From assembly GCF_040105385.1 (NCBI RefSeq), contig NZ_JBEDNQ010000019.1, positions 1 through 64,000 on the forward strand: 64,000 nt of DNA, given 5' to 3'. The stretch's first letter is position 1, and the number at the start of each line of letters is the position of its first letter. Source of the stretch: Pseudonocardia nematodicida (lineage in GTDB: Bacteria; Actinomycetota; Actinomycetes; Mycobacteriales; Pseudonocardiaceae). Shown here one piece after another: positions 33,700 through 42,358 of the stretch. The position numbers and the translations under genes were made by a program. Under the pieces are notes generated by a model. It was not told the origin of the DNA and did not search any database. It saw only the letters and a list, made by a program, of their open reading frames with translations.

Positions 33700-35799
33700 T
33701 TACCGGTCGGCCTCGCGGGACACCGGGACCACCGGACGGTGCGCGGGGGCCATCGCGGACGGCGCCGACGGCCGGCGCTCCTCGTCGCCCGCACCGGGCG
33801 ACGCCTCCGCCGACTCGGGCGGTCCGCTCCGCGGTGCCGGGACCACCGGCTGCTCGACCGGACCCGGCTGTTCGGGGACCGACGACACCGCGGGCTCCGC
33901 GGCCCCGCCGGCCGTCCCCGCGGTGCCGCGCAGGAAGCGCGCCGAGGCCTGGTTCAGCACCTCGACCAGCGTCGTGCCGGAGGACGCCGCGCGCGGCTCG
34001 TCCCCGACCACGGCCAGCACCCGGGGGGCGGCCGCGGTCAGCAGCAGGCCGTCGGCCTGCATCGCACCGGCGCCGAGCACCACCACCAGGTCCGCCGAGT
34101 CGGCCTGCGGCAGGGCCGACAGCAGCGCGTCGGACCCGACGACGTGCAGCAGCCCCGACCCGGGCACCTCGCTCGCGGCGTCGGCCGCCCAGGTCCGGGC
34201 CAGCTCCGGGTGCGTCCCGGCGAGCTCGCCGAGCAGCCGGTCCAGCTCGGCGCGGTCGGTCACCTCGCGGTGCGCGCGGACCAGGTCGTCGAGCGCGCTC
34301 GCGTAGGCCTCCGGGTCCCGTGCCCGCAGCGCGGCCACCGCGGCCTCGTGCTCGGGGGACCGGACCTCCTCCGGAACGGCACCCTCCACCGCGGCGGCGA
34401 GTCGCTCGATCTCGTCGGCGGCCTCGATCGGGTCGCCGTGGTCGTCGTAGTCGGTGATCGCGCGGGCGATCCGCTCGGCCGCGGCGAGGTCGGGGACCGA
34501 CAGCGGCGAGTCCTGCTGCAGGAACAGCACGTCGTGCCGCAGCGCGCCGACCGAGCGGGCGGCCGCGGCGACCCGGTCCAGGATCTCGATCAGTGCCGGG
34601 AGGTCGTGCGGCGAGCGCGGGACCGGCAGGTCGAGCACCGCGCACAGCCGGGCGATCTCGTCGTCCCGGCGGGCCAGGTACAGGTGCTCGACGACCGCCC
34701 GTACGTGCTCGTGGCTCTGCGGGACACCCCCGTCGACCCGGAAGCAGCGCAGCAGCGGCTCGGCGTCCCGCTGCGCCTGCGGGCGGAAGTACGCGCGGGC
34801 CCGGCCGCCGCCCTCGAGGTGGTCGAGGTACCGGCGGATCGTGTCGTCGGCACCCGGCGGGAGCGGCTCGACCTCCTGGACGCCCGCGCCGGTCAGCTGG
34901 TCGCGGTCGTCGCGCTGGCGGGCGGCCAGGTTCTGCAGCGACTCGAACTCGGCGCGCAGGCCGTGGTGCACCAGGCGGCCGGTGACCTCGCGGGCCCGAC
35001 CGGCGTCGGCGGAACCGTCCCCGGAGAGCTTTCCGAGCGACCCGAGCACGCACCGCGAGACCTGGGTGACCGCCGCGCGCCGGTCGGCGTCGAGGCCGCG
35101 CAGCAGGCCGGGCACGATCCGGGCCTCCCCGGAGTCGGCCCCGGCCACGATCCGCGCCGCGCGCTCGCAGCACCCGGTGACCTCGGCGGTCGTCGGCAGC
35201 GCGGACGTCGACGGCAGCTCCTGGCCGGCGCGGGCGTCGCGGTCGGCTCCCGCGGTGGCCAGCAGCCGCCGGAGCCGGCGCAGGTCGGTCGAGCGGAGCC
35301 CGGGCAGCCGGTCCACCACCCGTCCGGCGACGGCGGCGGGGACGGCTCCGCGCACGTCGTCCAGCCGCCGGGCGTCGGACCCGGTCAGCAGGACGCGCAT
35401 GCCGTACCCGGTCAGCTCACCGAGCGCGTGGGCGAGCTCCTCGGCGCCGGTGTCGGACAGCACGACGAACGGCCGGTCGGCGACGACGGACACGAAGGTC
35501 TCCGACTCGTCGTCCCGGCGAGGGGGTGGTGGCGCCGGGGACTCCAGCGCCGTCGACAGGGTGCGCAACCCGGCCGGGATCCGGCCGTCGCGCACGTCGC
35601 CGGCGATCCGCGACGTCGCCGACCGCACGGCCGGCCGGGAGTCGCCGCTGCCCGCCAGCCGTTCGACGAACGCGACGAGCGCCTCAGGGTCCGTGCCCTC
35701 GGACACCCGGACATCGAGCATCTCGTCCCCCACCTCCGCCGCACCGTCGGCGCCGCCCGTCGCGGCGGCGCTCACGATGTGTATCGCCGTGGTGCGCAC
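33700..35799 (-). CDS. 699-residue protein resembling a catalytically dead SF1 helicase half
   Basis: No firm family match. Residues 110-180 (V-V-L-S-D-T-G-A-E-E, then G-Y-G-M-R-V-L-L-T-G-S-D, then R-L-P-G-L) read like the segment after Walker A of DNA2/NAM7-type helicases (strand, H-T-I-A-N-L, R-V-L-V-T), but no GxGKT is present. Near residue 570 D-L-V-V-V-L-G-A-G-A-M and L-A-V-V-G-D-E-P-R look like motif II and III regions in which the DEAS acid pair is lost. The middle is helical and charged; the last 90 residues are Pro/Ala-rich. It would not bind ATP normally. Dead-helicase origin is an inference. Confidence 0.7.
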   Translation of the reverse strand: MRTTAIHIVSAAATGGADGAAEVGDEMLDVRVSEGTDPEALVAFVERLAGSGDSRPAVRSATSRIAGDVRDGRIPAGLRTLSTALESPAPPPPRRDDESETFVSVVADRPFVVLSDTGAEELAHALGELTGYGMRVLLTGSDARRLDDVRGAVPAAVAGRVVDRLPGLRSTDLRRLRRLLATAGADRDARAGQELPSTSALPTTAEVTGCCERAARIVAGADSGEARIVPGLLRGLDADRRAAVTQVSRCVLGSLGKLSGDGSADAGRAREVTGRLVHHGLRAEFESLQNLAARQRDDRDQLTGAGVQEVEPLPPGADDTIRRYLDHLEGGGRARAYFRPQAQRDAEPLLRCFRVDGGVPQSHEHVRAVVEHLYLARRDDEIARLCAVLDLPVPRSPHDLPALIEILDRVAAAARSVGALRHDVLFLQQDSPLSVPDLAAAERIARAITDYDDHGDPIEAADEIERLAAAVEGAVPEEVRSPEHEAAVAALRARDPEAYASALDDLVRAHREVTDRAELDRLLGELAGTHPELARTWAADAASEVPGSGLLHVVGSDALLSALPQADSADLVVVLGAGAMQADGLLLTAAAPRVLAVVGDEPRAASSGTTLVEVLNQASARFLRGTAGTAGGAAEPAVSSVPEQPGPVEQPVVPAPRSGPPESAEASPGAGDEERRPSAPSAMAPAHRPVVPVSREADR

Positions 35800-36132
35800 G
35801 GTGTTCCGTACGCTCCGTCGGATCCGGCCGTTCCACCGCCGCCGTCGTCACCGACCGCGACCGTCGAGCGTCCGTCCGGGGCACGCCCCGGCGGCGGCCC
35901 ACCACGGGAGTGGGACGCCGATCCCGCCCGGAGGCTACCTGTCACAGGCGTCACGCTGGTCCCTCTGACGGTGAGGGATTCGTGACGCCACACCGCTGCG
36001 ACCGGCGGTCACCCTCCGGTGCCGCGTGCGACCCCCGGACTGGTCCATCAGGGTGGATTTCGGCCACTCTCCACAGACGACACACGACGGAGCCCCCGCC
36101 CGGGTGGGCGGGGGCTCCGTGGGCGGGTGTGA
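35800..36132. other. intergenic stretch holding the pckG terminator and a promoter
   Basis: No gene recognised. It contains the strong hairpin at 36088-36119. It probably also holds the promoter of the 699-residue gene, in a stretch between 35940 and 36070 with GTGACGC/GCGTCAC words. Confidence 0.5.
36088..36119 (-). terminator. pckG terminator
   Basis: Perfect 14-bp GC-rich stem (36088-36101 with 36106-36119) and a 4-nt loop, 14 bp beyond the pckG stop. Confidence 0.75.
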
Positions 36133-37959
36133 TCAGGCGCCGAGACGCTGCTTCAGGGCCTCGAACTCGTCGCGGATCGAGGTCGGCAGGTTGTCGTCAC
36201 CGATCGTGGCGAACCACTCCTCGATCAGCGGGATCTCGGCCTTCCACTCCTCGACGTCGACGGCCAGCGAGGCCTCGACGTCGGCGAGCTCGGCGTCGAC
36301 CCCGTCCAGATCGATCTGCTCGGCGGTGGGCACGAAGCCGATCGGGGTGTCCACCGCGGCCGCGGTGCCCTCCATCCGCTCGATGCACCACTTGAGGACC
36401 CGGCTGTTCTCGCCGAAGCCCGGCCACAGGAACCGGCCGTCGTCGCCGCGGCGGAACCAGTTGACGTAGAAGATCTTCGGGAGCTTGTCGGCGTCCGCGC
36501 CCTTGCCGACGTTCACCCAGTGCGCGAAGTAGTCGCCGACGTTGTAGCCGAGGAAGGGCAGCATCGCCATCGGGTCCCGGCGCACCTGGCCGAGCCCGCC
36601 GGCCGCGGCCGCGGTCTTCTCCGACGACATGGTGGCGCCCATGAAGGTGCCGTGCTGCCAGCTACGGGCCTCGGTGACCAGCGGGATCGTCGTCTTGCGA
36701 CGGCCGCCGAACAGGATCGCCGAGATCGGCACGCCCTTCGGGTCCTGCCACTCCGGCGCGACGACCGGGCACTGGTCGATCGGCACGGTGTAGCGCGAGT
36801 TCGGGTGCGCGGCGTCGGTGCCCGCCCCGGGCGTCCAGTCGTTGCCCTTCCAGTCGGTCAGGTGGGCCGGGTCGCCCTCCAGGCCCTCCCACCAGATGTC
36901 GCCGTCGTCGGTGAGGGCGACGTTGGTGAACAGCGCGTTGCCCTTCTCGATCGTGCGCATCGCGTTCGGGTTGGTCTTCCAGTTGGTGCCCGGCGCGACA
37001 CCGAAGAAGCCGAACTCCGGGTTGATCGCGTACAGCCGGCCGTCCTCGCCGAACCGCATCCAGGCGATGTCGTCGCCGACGGTCTCGGCCCGCCAGCCCG
37101 GCACGGTCGGCTGCAGCATCGCGAGGTTGGTCTTGCCGCAGGCGCTCGGGAACGCCGCCGCGACGTAGTACGCCTTGTCCTCGGGCGAGATCAGCTTGAG
37201 GATCAGCATGTGCTCGGCGAGCCAGCCCTCGTCGTGCGCGATGGCCGAGGCGATCCGCAGCGCGTAGCACTTCTTGCCGAGCAGGGCGTTGCCGCCGTAG
37301 CCGGAGCCGTAGCTCCAGATCTCCCGGGTCTCCGGGAAGTGGCTGATGTACTTGGTCTCGTTGCACGGCCACGGCACGTCGGCCTGGCCCTCGGCGAGCG
37401 GGGCGCCGATCGAGTGCAGCGCCTTGACCCAGCGGTCGTCGGCGGCGTCGAGCAGCGGGAGGATGTGCGACCCCATCCGCGTCATGATCTTCATCGAGAT
37501 CACGACGTACTCCGAGTCGGTGATCTCGACGCCGAGCATCGGGTCGTCCGAGTCCGTCGGCCCCATGCAGAACGGGACGACGTACATGGTCCGGCCGGAC
37601 ATCGAGCCGCGGTACAGCTCGGTCATGGTCGACTTCATCTCGGCCGGGGCCATCCAGTTGTTGGTCGGCCCGGCGCCGCGCTCGGTCTCGGTGCAGATGT
37701 AGGTGCGCTCCTCGACCCGGGCGACGTCGTCGGGGTCGGAGGCCGCGTAGAACGAGTTGGGCTTCTTCTCCGGGTTCAGCCGGGTCAGGGTGCCCGCCTC
37801 GACCAGCTGGTCGGTCAGCCGGGTCCACTCCTCCTCCGACCCGTCGCACCACACGACGCGGTCCGGGGTGGCCAGCTCGGCGATCTCCTGGACCCAGGCC
37901 GCGATGCCCTGGTTGGTCGTCGGTGCCTTGTCGATTCCCGGAACGGTCGCTGCAGTCAT
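36133..37959 (-). CDS. pckG: phosphoenolpyruvate carboxykinase (GTP)
   Basis: A 608-residue enzyme of typical GTP-class length. It has the kinase-1 motif F-P-S-A-C-G-K-T-N-L-A-M with the hyper-reactive Cys, the kinase-2 region V-G-D-D-I-A-W-M, the guanine/PEP region N-P-E-F-G-F-F-G-V-A-P-G-T, and an R-E-I-W-S-Y-G-S-G-Y-G-G-N-A segment. It interconverts oxaloacetate and PEP, setting gluconeogenic and anaplerotic flux. The ATG at 37959 lies after a GAGGAGAACAGGAC leader. It is monocistronic: own terminator and a 386-bp upstream region. Confidence 0.95.
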   Translation of the reverse strand: MTAATVPGIDKAPTTNQGIAAWVQEIAELATPDRVVWCDGSEEEWTRLTDQLVEAGTLTRLNPEKKPNSFYAASDPDDVARVEERTYICTETERGAGPTNNWMAPAEMKSTMTELYRGSMSGRTMYVVPFCMGPTDSDDPMLGVEITDSEYVVISMKIMTRMGSHILPLLDAADDRWVKALHSIGAPLAEGQADVPWPCNETKYISHFPETREIWSYGSGYGGNALLGKKCYALRIASAIAHDEGWLAEHMLILKLISPEDKAYYVAAAFPSACGKTNLAMLQPTVPGWRAETVGDDIAWMRFGEDGRLYAINPEFGFFGVAPGTNWKTNPNAMRTIEKGNALFTNVALTDDGDIWWEGLEGDPAHLTDWKGNDWTPGAGTDAAHPNSRYTVPIDQCPVVAPEWQDPKGVPISAILFGGRRKTTIPLVTEARSWQHGTFMGATMSSEKTAAAAGGLGQVRRDPMAMLPFLGYNVGDYFAHWVNVGKGADADKLPKIFYVNWFRRGDDGRFLWPGFGENSRVLKWCIERMEGTAAAVDTPIGFVPTAEQIDLDGVDAELADVEASLAVDVEEWKAEIPLIEEWFATIGDDNLPTSIRDEFEALKQRLGA

Positions 37960-38345
37960 GTCGTCCTGTTCTCCTCGCCGGCCCCGGCCCCGCCGCCCGG
38001 GGAAGTACTGCGTGCCCGTACCGGATCGGCACGGGCTGCTGCGGGAAAAGGTGAGAGCCGAGGCTACCTGCGAAAAGCGAGCCCACACACGGGCGGACTT
38101 GAGAGGTCAGGCACAACACCGATCAGGTAAATCGATCCAGAACACATTCGGGCGCCCCGATGTCCTCGCTGGTGACGGGCATGTCACATGGACGCAACCG
38201 GGCCCGTGTGACGTATTCGGAGGATGCCCGCGGCCGTTTTGTATTACATGCACACGAGACCCTCGCGGAAATTCATTTCCGACGGCCGAATGGTCCGTTT
38301 CAATGCATTATCGGGACCGAGTTCCGTCCTTCGGGAACCGAAGGG
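37960..38345. other. pckG upstream region with an AT-richer segment
   Basis: The part next to pckG should hold its promoter. From about 38200 to 38340 base composition is visibly less GC-rich than the rest of the window (for example TTTTGTATTACATGCA near 38239). It has a 68-codon plus-strand frame at 38224, but no usable ribosome-binding site. A small hairpin (38328-38344) follows the stop of the gene ending at 38346. Confidence 0.5.
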
Positions 38346-38657
38346 TCAGCGAGCCCCGGCCAGCGACGCCGCGGCACGGGCCAGCTCCGGCACCATCACC
38401 GGCAGCCGGTGCGCGGTCACGTTCCAGTAGCGCGCGGCCGGGTCGGCGGCCCGCCAGGCGTCCGCGAACCGGACGACCGCGTCCGAGTCGACCCGGCGGC
38501 GCGGCCGGGGCCGCATCCCGCAGCGCTCGCGGACGCCGGCGTCGAGCGCCCGCCAGGCGTCGTCCGCGGTGGTGTGCACGGACACCTGGGGCGCGGCATC
38601 GTCGTGGCCGTCCTCGCCGAGGACCAGGGTGTAGGCGCTGACCACCTCGTACGGCAC
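38346..38657 (-). CDS. 103-residue hypothetical protein
   Basis: No family recognised. The product begins V-P-Y-E-V-V-S-A-Y-T-L-V-L-G-E-D-G, has a central H-T-T-A-D-D-A-W-R-A-L helix and an Arg-rich turn, and ends with an Ala-rich helix. GGAGG stands 6 nt before the GTG at 38657, which makes this start convincing. Cytosolic, no signal peptide. Downstream of the MFS gene on the same strand but separated from it by a terminator. Confidence 0.6.
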   Translation of the reverse strand: MPYEVVSAYTLVLGEDGHDDAAPQVSVHTTADDAWRALDAGVRERCGMRPRPRRRVDSDAVVRFADAWRAADPAARYWNVTAHRLPVMVPELARAAASLAGAR

Positions 38658-38909
38658 GGATCGCCTCCACGACAGTCGGATCGGGCGGCGGCCGCACGCC
38701 GGTCGCCGGGGTCGTCGTAGTGAACCAGCCGGGGGAGGCCGTCTCGGCCGATCGGGGCCCGGACGGGTCGGCGCGTCGCCGGAACCACCCGTTCGGAAGG
38801 GCAGGCGGTCGCCCATCACCGTCACGGGTGGTCGCCCACCGCTCACTGCGTGCGACCAACGGTGCGGTCTGCGCGCCGCCGCGTCGGGCCGGAACCGCCA
38901 TGATCACGA

Positions 38910-38953
38910 ACTGTGGAACCCGGGTGCCGGTCGAGTGGCACCCGGGCTCCACA
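38910..38953 (-). terminator. terminator of the MFS exporter gene
   Basis: An 18-bp stem (38910-38927 with 38936-38953) and an 8-nt loop, 30 bp beyond the MFS stop. The single non-matching pair becomes a G-U wobble in the minus-strand transcript, which supports that orientation. The rest of the 325-bp gap (38658-38982) shows no gene. Confidence 0.7.
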
Positions 38954-38982
38954 GAAGAGGATCTTCGGCCCGCGCGGGCCGG

Positions 38983-40620
38983 TCAGCGACGGCTGCCGGC
39001 CGGGATCCGGGCCGCGCCGTCCGCGCCGGCGGTGCCGGCCGCCGGGGCGGCGGCGGCGACCGCGTCCGGCGAGATCGCCCGGTGGGCCCGGCGCAGGCCG
39101 AGCCCGGCGGTCACCAGCACCACGGCGACGACGGCCGCGGCCGCACCCGCCGCGACGTCCACCCCGGTCACGAACGCCGCTCGGCCGGAGTCGAGCATCT
39201 CCGCCGCCGCGCCCGCGGGCAGCGAGCCCGCCGCGGCGACCGCGCCACCGAGGGTCTCCCCGGCCGAGGCCGGCGCACCGTCCGGCAGGACGACCCCCGC
39301 CCGGTAGACCGCGGAGAGCACGCCGCCGACCAGCGCCGTTCCGAGCACCGCGCCCACCTCGTAGGCGGTCTCGGACACCGCCGAGGCGGCGCCGGCCTTC
39401 TGCGGGGGCGCCGCGGCGAGGATCGCGTCGTTGGTGACCGTCTCGGACAGCCCGATCCCGGCTCCGATGAGGACGGCGGCGGTCATCAGCAGCACCACCG
39501 CCGAGTCGCCGTGCAGGAACAACGCCGTCACGAAGCCGGCGAGCACCAGCGCCAGCCCGACGGTCACCAGCTGGTGCAGCGGGAACCGGCGGGCGAGCCG
39601 GGCCGCCGCCAGCCCGGCGACGATCGTCACCAGGAAGCCGGGCAGCAGGAACAGCCCGGCCTCCAGCGGTGAGGCGCCGACGACGAGCTGCAGGTACTGG
39701 GCGGCGAAGAACAGCAACCCGGTGAGACCGAACATCGTGGCCGCGTTGGCCAGCGCGCTGTAGCGCAGCACCGGCCGGGAGAACAGCTCGAGATCGATCA
39801 GCGGGTCCCGGCCGGCCCGGACGCGGCGCCGGTAGTGCGCGACGAACGCGACACCGGCACCGACCCCCACCACGACCGACACCGCCGCGGCGGGGGTGAG
39901 CCCGTCGGCCCCGACCAGCTTGACGGCGAGCACCAGCGGACCCATCGCCAGCAGGGACAGGACGACGCCGACCAGGTCGAGCGCACCGGGGGCCTCGGCC
40001 CGCGACTCGGGAAGCACGACGGGCGCCACGAACAGCAGCACCACCATCGGCGGCGCGCTCATGATGAAGATCGAGCCCCACCAGAAGTGCTCCAGCAGCA
40101 ACCCGCCGACGATCGGCCCCATCGCCGCGCCGGCGGCGAAGCCGGTCGCCCAGACCGCGAGCGCCAGCCGGCGCCAGGTCCGGTCGACGAACACCGTGCG
40201 CAGCAGGGCGAGCGTCGAGGGCATCAGCATCGCGCCGAACACGCCGAGCAGTGCCCGGGCGGCGACGAGCTGGCCGGCCGAGGTCGCGAACGCCGCGGCC
40301 AGCGAGACCGCCCCGAAGCCGGCGACACCGATCATGAGCAGCCGCCTGCGGCCGATCCGGTCGCCGAGGGTGCCCATGGTGACGAGCAGGCCGGCCAGGA
40401 CCAGCGGGTAGATGTCGACGACCCACAGCAGGGTCGACGCGTCCGGGCGCAGCGCCGCGCTGAGCTCGGGCAGCGCGACGCCGAGGACCGTGTTGTCGAT
40501 CGACACCAGCAGCGTCGGGATCGTCAGCGCCGCCAGCGCCAGCCAGGCTCGCAGGCCGGGTCGGGCCGCGCCCGGGGCGGTGATCCGGTTCGGCTGGGCG
40601 GGGGCGTGCCGGGACGTCAC
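38983..40620 (-). CDS. MFS multidrug exporter, DHA2-like (14 helices)
   Basis: A 545-residue transporter with about 14 hydrophobic segments. The first helix bears L-V-S-I-D-N-T-V-L-G-V-A-L-P, the drug-antiporter motif D1 region. Motif A is G-T-L-G-D-R-I-G-R-R-R-L near residue 83 and motif C lies near 160 (A-A-M-G-P-I-V-G-G). This is the QacA/SmvA-type DHA2 group that exports cationic drugs by proton antiport. Two TetR operators stand 39-77 bp upstream and a TetR gene is divergent, the standard layout for substrate-induced efflux. Confidence 0.88.
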   Translation of the reverse strand: MTSRHAPAQPNRITAPGAARPGLRAWLALAALTIPTLLVSIDNTVLGVALPELSAALRPDASTLLWVVDIYPLVLAGLLVTMGTLGDRIGRRRLLMIGVAGFGAVSLAAAFATSAGQLVAARALLGVFGAMLMPSTLALLRTVFVDRTWRRLALAVWATGFAAGAAMGPIVGGLLLEHFWWGSIFIMSAPPMVVLLFVAPVVLPESRAEAPGALDLVGVVLSLLAMGPLVLAVKLVGADGLTPAAAVSVVVGVGAGVAFVAHYRRRVRAGRDPLIDLELFSRPVLRYSALANAATMFGLTGLLFFAAQYLQLVVGASPLEAGLFLLPGFLVTIVAGLAAARLARRFPLHQLVTVGLALVLAGFVTALFLHGDSAVVLLMTAAVLIGAGIGLSETVTNDAILAAAPPQKAGAASAVSETAYEVGAVLGTALVGGVLSAVYRAGVVLPDGAPASAGETLGGAVAAAGSLPAGAAAEMLDSGRAAFVTGVDVAAGAAAAVVAVVLVTAGLGLRRAHRAISPDAVAAAAPAAGTAGADGAARIPAGSRR

Positions 40621-40658
40621 TGCGACTCCTTCCGGGCGGCGCAGCGCGCCGCAGGCTA

Positions 40659-40697
40659 TACCGTCTGGACGGTAATGTTTATACCGTCCAGACGGTA
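40659..40697. promoter_or_regulatory. paired TetR operators between MFS exporter and tetR
   Basis: Two 16-bp palindromes of form TACCGTC-N2-GACGGTA (40659-40674 and 40682-40697), centred 23 bp apart, with an AT-rich spacer AATGTTTA between them. Each is the reverse complement of the other. They cover the expected promoter of the exporter and probably autoregulate tetR. Confidence 0.75.
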
Positions 40698-40823
40698 CAG
40701 TCGCCAGGTCGTGGCGCTGTGTTCCGGCGCACCACGGCCGGCGCCCGGCCCGGACCCCGGGTGCCCGCCCCCGGCGACGCGTTCCATCCCGGACATTCCC
40801 CGGCGTGCCACTAGGCTGCGCGG

Positions 40824-41399
40824 ATGGCCGGGCGGGGACAGCGCAACGAGAACGCCCCGGGGTCCGCGCGGGACCGGGTGCTCGACGCCTACGAGACGCT
40901 GCTGATCGAGCAGGGCCCCGGCGGGGCGACCCTGGACGCGGTGGCGGCGAGCGCCGAGGTCTCCAAGGGCGGGCTGCTCTACCACTTCAACTCGAAGGAG
41001 TCGCTGGTCGCCGGGCTGCTCGAGCGGCTGCGCGACCGCAGCGCCCGCGATGCGGCACTGATGCGTGCCGACCCGGCCGGTGCCGTGGCCTACTACCTGC
41101 GGACCTCGGTGCCCGGCGGCGGGTCGCCGGTGGGGCTGACCCGCACCTACCTCGCGACGCTCCGGATCGCCGACGGCAGCGGCCCCGGCGAGGCCGCCCG
41201 GGAGACCCTGGCGACGGTGGACGCCGACGGCCTGGCGGCGCTGCGCGAGGAGATCACCGACCCGGTGCTCGCCTGGCTGGTGCAGCTGGTCGGCGACGGC
41301 CTCTACCTGCGCACCCTGACGGGCGCCCCGCTCACCGGCGGGGTGTCACCGGACGAGCTGCACGACGCGCTGCGGACGATCCTCGCCGACCGGTCCTGA
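40824..41399 (+). CDS. TetR-family transcriptional repressor
   Basis: A 191-residue regulator. The N-terminal helix-turn-helix is typical: R-D-R-V-L-D-A-Y-E-T-L, then G-P-G-G-A-T-L-D-A-V-A-A-S-A-E-V-S-K-G-G, then L-L-Y-H-F-N-S-K-E-S-L. The ligand domain is TetR_C-like. Divergent to the MFS exporter with the operators in the shared promoter, so it very probably represses exporter expression until a ligand binds. Ligand unknown. Confidence 0.9.
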   Translation: MAGRGQRNENAPGSARDRVLDAYETLLIEQGPGGATLDAVAASAEVSKGGLLYHFNSKESLVAGLLERLRDRSARDAALMRADPAGAVAYYLRTSVPGGGSPVGLTRTYLATLRIADGSGPGEAARETLATVDADGLAALREEITDPVLAWLVQLVGDGLYLRTLTGAPLTGGVSPDELHDALRTILADRS

Positions 41400-41486
41400 C
41401 CGTTTCGTGACCTCGCGCGCGGAGCGCGTCGATCGTGTCGATCGGGGTAGGCTCGTCCCCTGCTCACGCTCGGGGAGGGGCCCACT

Positions 41487-41954
41487 GTGGAGGGAACCGG
41501 CAGCTACATCGTGCTGGTGCTGATCGGCGTGCTGATCACGGTCGCCGTCGGGCAGATCCTGCTGCGCTCGGGACAGCCGTTCCTCGAGGACGTCTTCCAG
41601 AAGAAGGAGACCGCGGACTCGCTCAACCGGCTGCTGGTGGTGCTGTTCCACCTGCTGACGCTCGGCGTGCTCGGGATGATCTCCGTCGTCCCGCTCGGTG
41701 ACGACTGGTCGACCGCGCAGACGATGGTGTTCCGGATCGGCGTGGTGCTGCTGATCGTCGGCCTCGCCTACGGCATCTCGATGCTGGTGCTGCTGCGCAT
41801 CCGCGAGCGCCGCCGGCAGGCCGCGGTGTCCGCCGCGATCGACGAGAAGCTCGCGGAGCAGCGCCAGAACAGCCGGGGCGGTCGCACCCGGCGGGCCGAC
41901 GCCACCGGGCCGGGCGAGGCGCGCTCGGCCCCCGGCGACGAACCGGGCGACTGA
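41487..41954 (+). CDS. small membrane protein with three helices
   Basis: A 155-residue protein. Hydrophobic segments are at about 6-24, 46-66 and 82-104, followed by a charged Arg/Glu-rich cytosolic helix and a disordered tail. A GTG start is preceded by GGGGAGGGG at good spacing. No family recognised; separated from tetR by 87 bp. Confidence 0.7.
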   Translation: MEGTGSYIVLVLIGVLITVAVGQILLRSGQPFLEDVFQKKETADSLNRLLVVLFHLLTLGVLGMISVVPLGDDWSTAQTMVFRIGVVLLIVGLAYGISMLVLLRIRERRRQAAVSAAIDEKLAEQRQNSRGGRTRRADATGPGEARSAPGDEPGD

Positions 41955-42001
41955 CCTTACGCACACCACACCCACCCCGCCGTGGAGCCGTCACCGGCCG
42001 G

Positions 42002-42021
42002 GCGGTGCGGTGCGGTGCGGT
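42002..42021. repeat. 5-bp tandem repeat, four copies
   Basis: GCGGT is repeated four times head to tail just before the stop codon of the gene ending at 42023. A short slippage-prone tract. Confidence 0.6.
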
Positions 42022-42022
42022 G

Positions 42023-42358
42023 TCACCAGCCGGCGCGGTCGGTGAGGACGCCGAGCGGACCGTCGCCGGACGTCGACGACGCCGTGTCGGCGAGCCCGTC
42101 GCCGTCCAGGTCGGTCCAGAGCACCGGGCCGTCGAGCCCGTCGATCACCAGGGTGTCGGGGACGCCGTCGCCGTCCGCGTCGCGGGCGGCGGGCCCGGTC
42201 ACCGGGACGGCCGCACCCGGCAGCGGGTGCGGCGCACGCGGGACCGGGACCGACGCCCACCAGGGGGCCGCGGTCCAGCCGGCCGTGGCGGCGCCCGCCA
42301 CGACGCCGGCCGTGCCCCACGGGAAGCGCGACCGGTCGTCGTCCGGATCAGGCCGCAC
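42023..42358 (-). CDS. small protein with DxDxDG calcium-loop-like repeats
   Basis: A 111-residue protein. Two loops, D-A-D-G-D-G-V-P-D and D-L-D-G-D-G-L-A-D, match the DxDxDG calcium-binding consensus seen in dockerin, EF-hand-like and FG-GAP proteins. A short hydrophobic N-terminal stretch (G-V-V-A-G-A-A-T-A-G-W) could be a weak membrane anchor or signal. The start overlaps the end of the upstream gene by 11 bp, so the two are translated together. Function unknown. Confidence 0.65.
   Translation of the reverse strand: MRPDPDDDRSRFPWGTAGVVAGAATAGWTAAPWWASVPVPRAPHPLPGAAVPVTGPAARDADGDGVPDTLVIDGLDGPVLWTDLDGDGLADTASSTSGDGPLGVLTDRAGW

Noticed and set aside
32524..35985. 1153-codon plus-strand open frame opposite several genes
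   Set aside because: It spans the opposite strand of the AhpD-fold and 699-residue genes and the DUF3024 gene in another frame; composition is Arg/Gly-rich noise.
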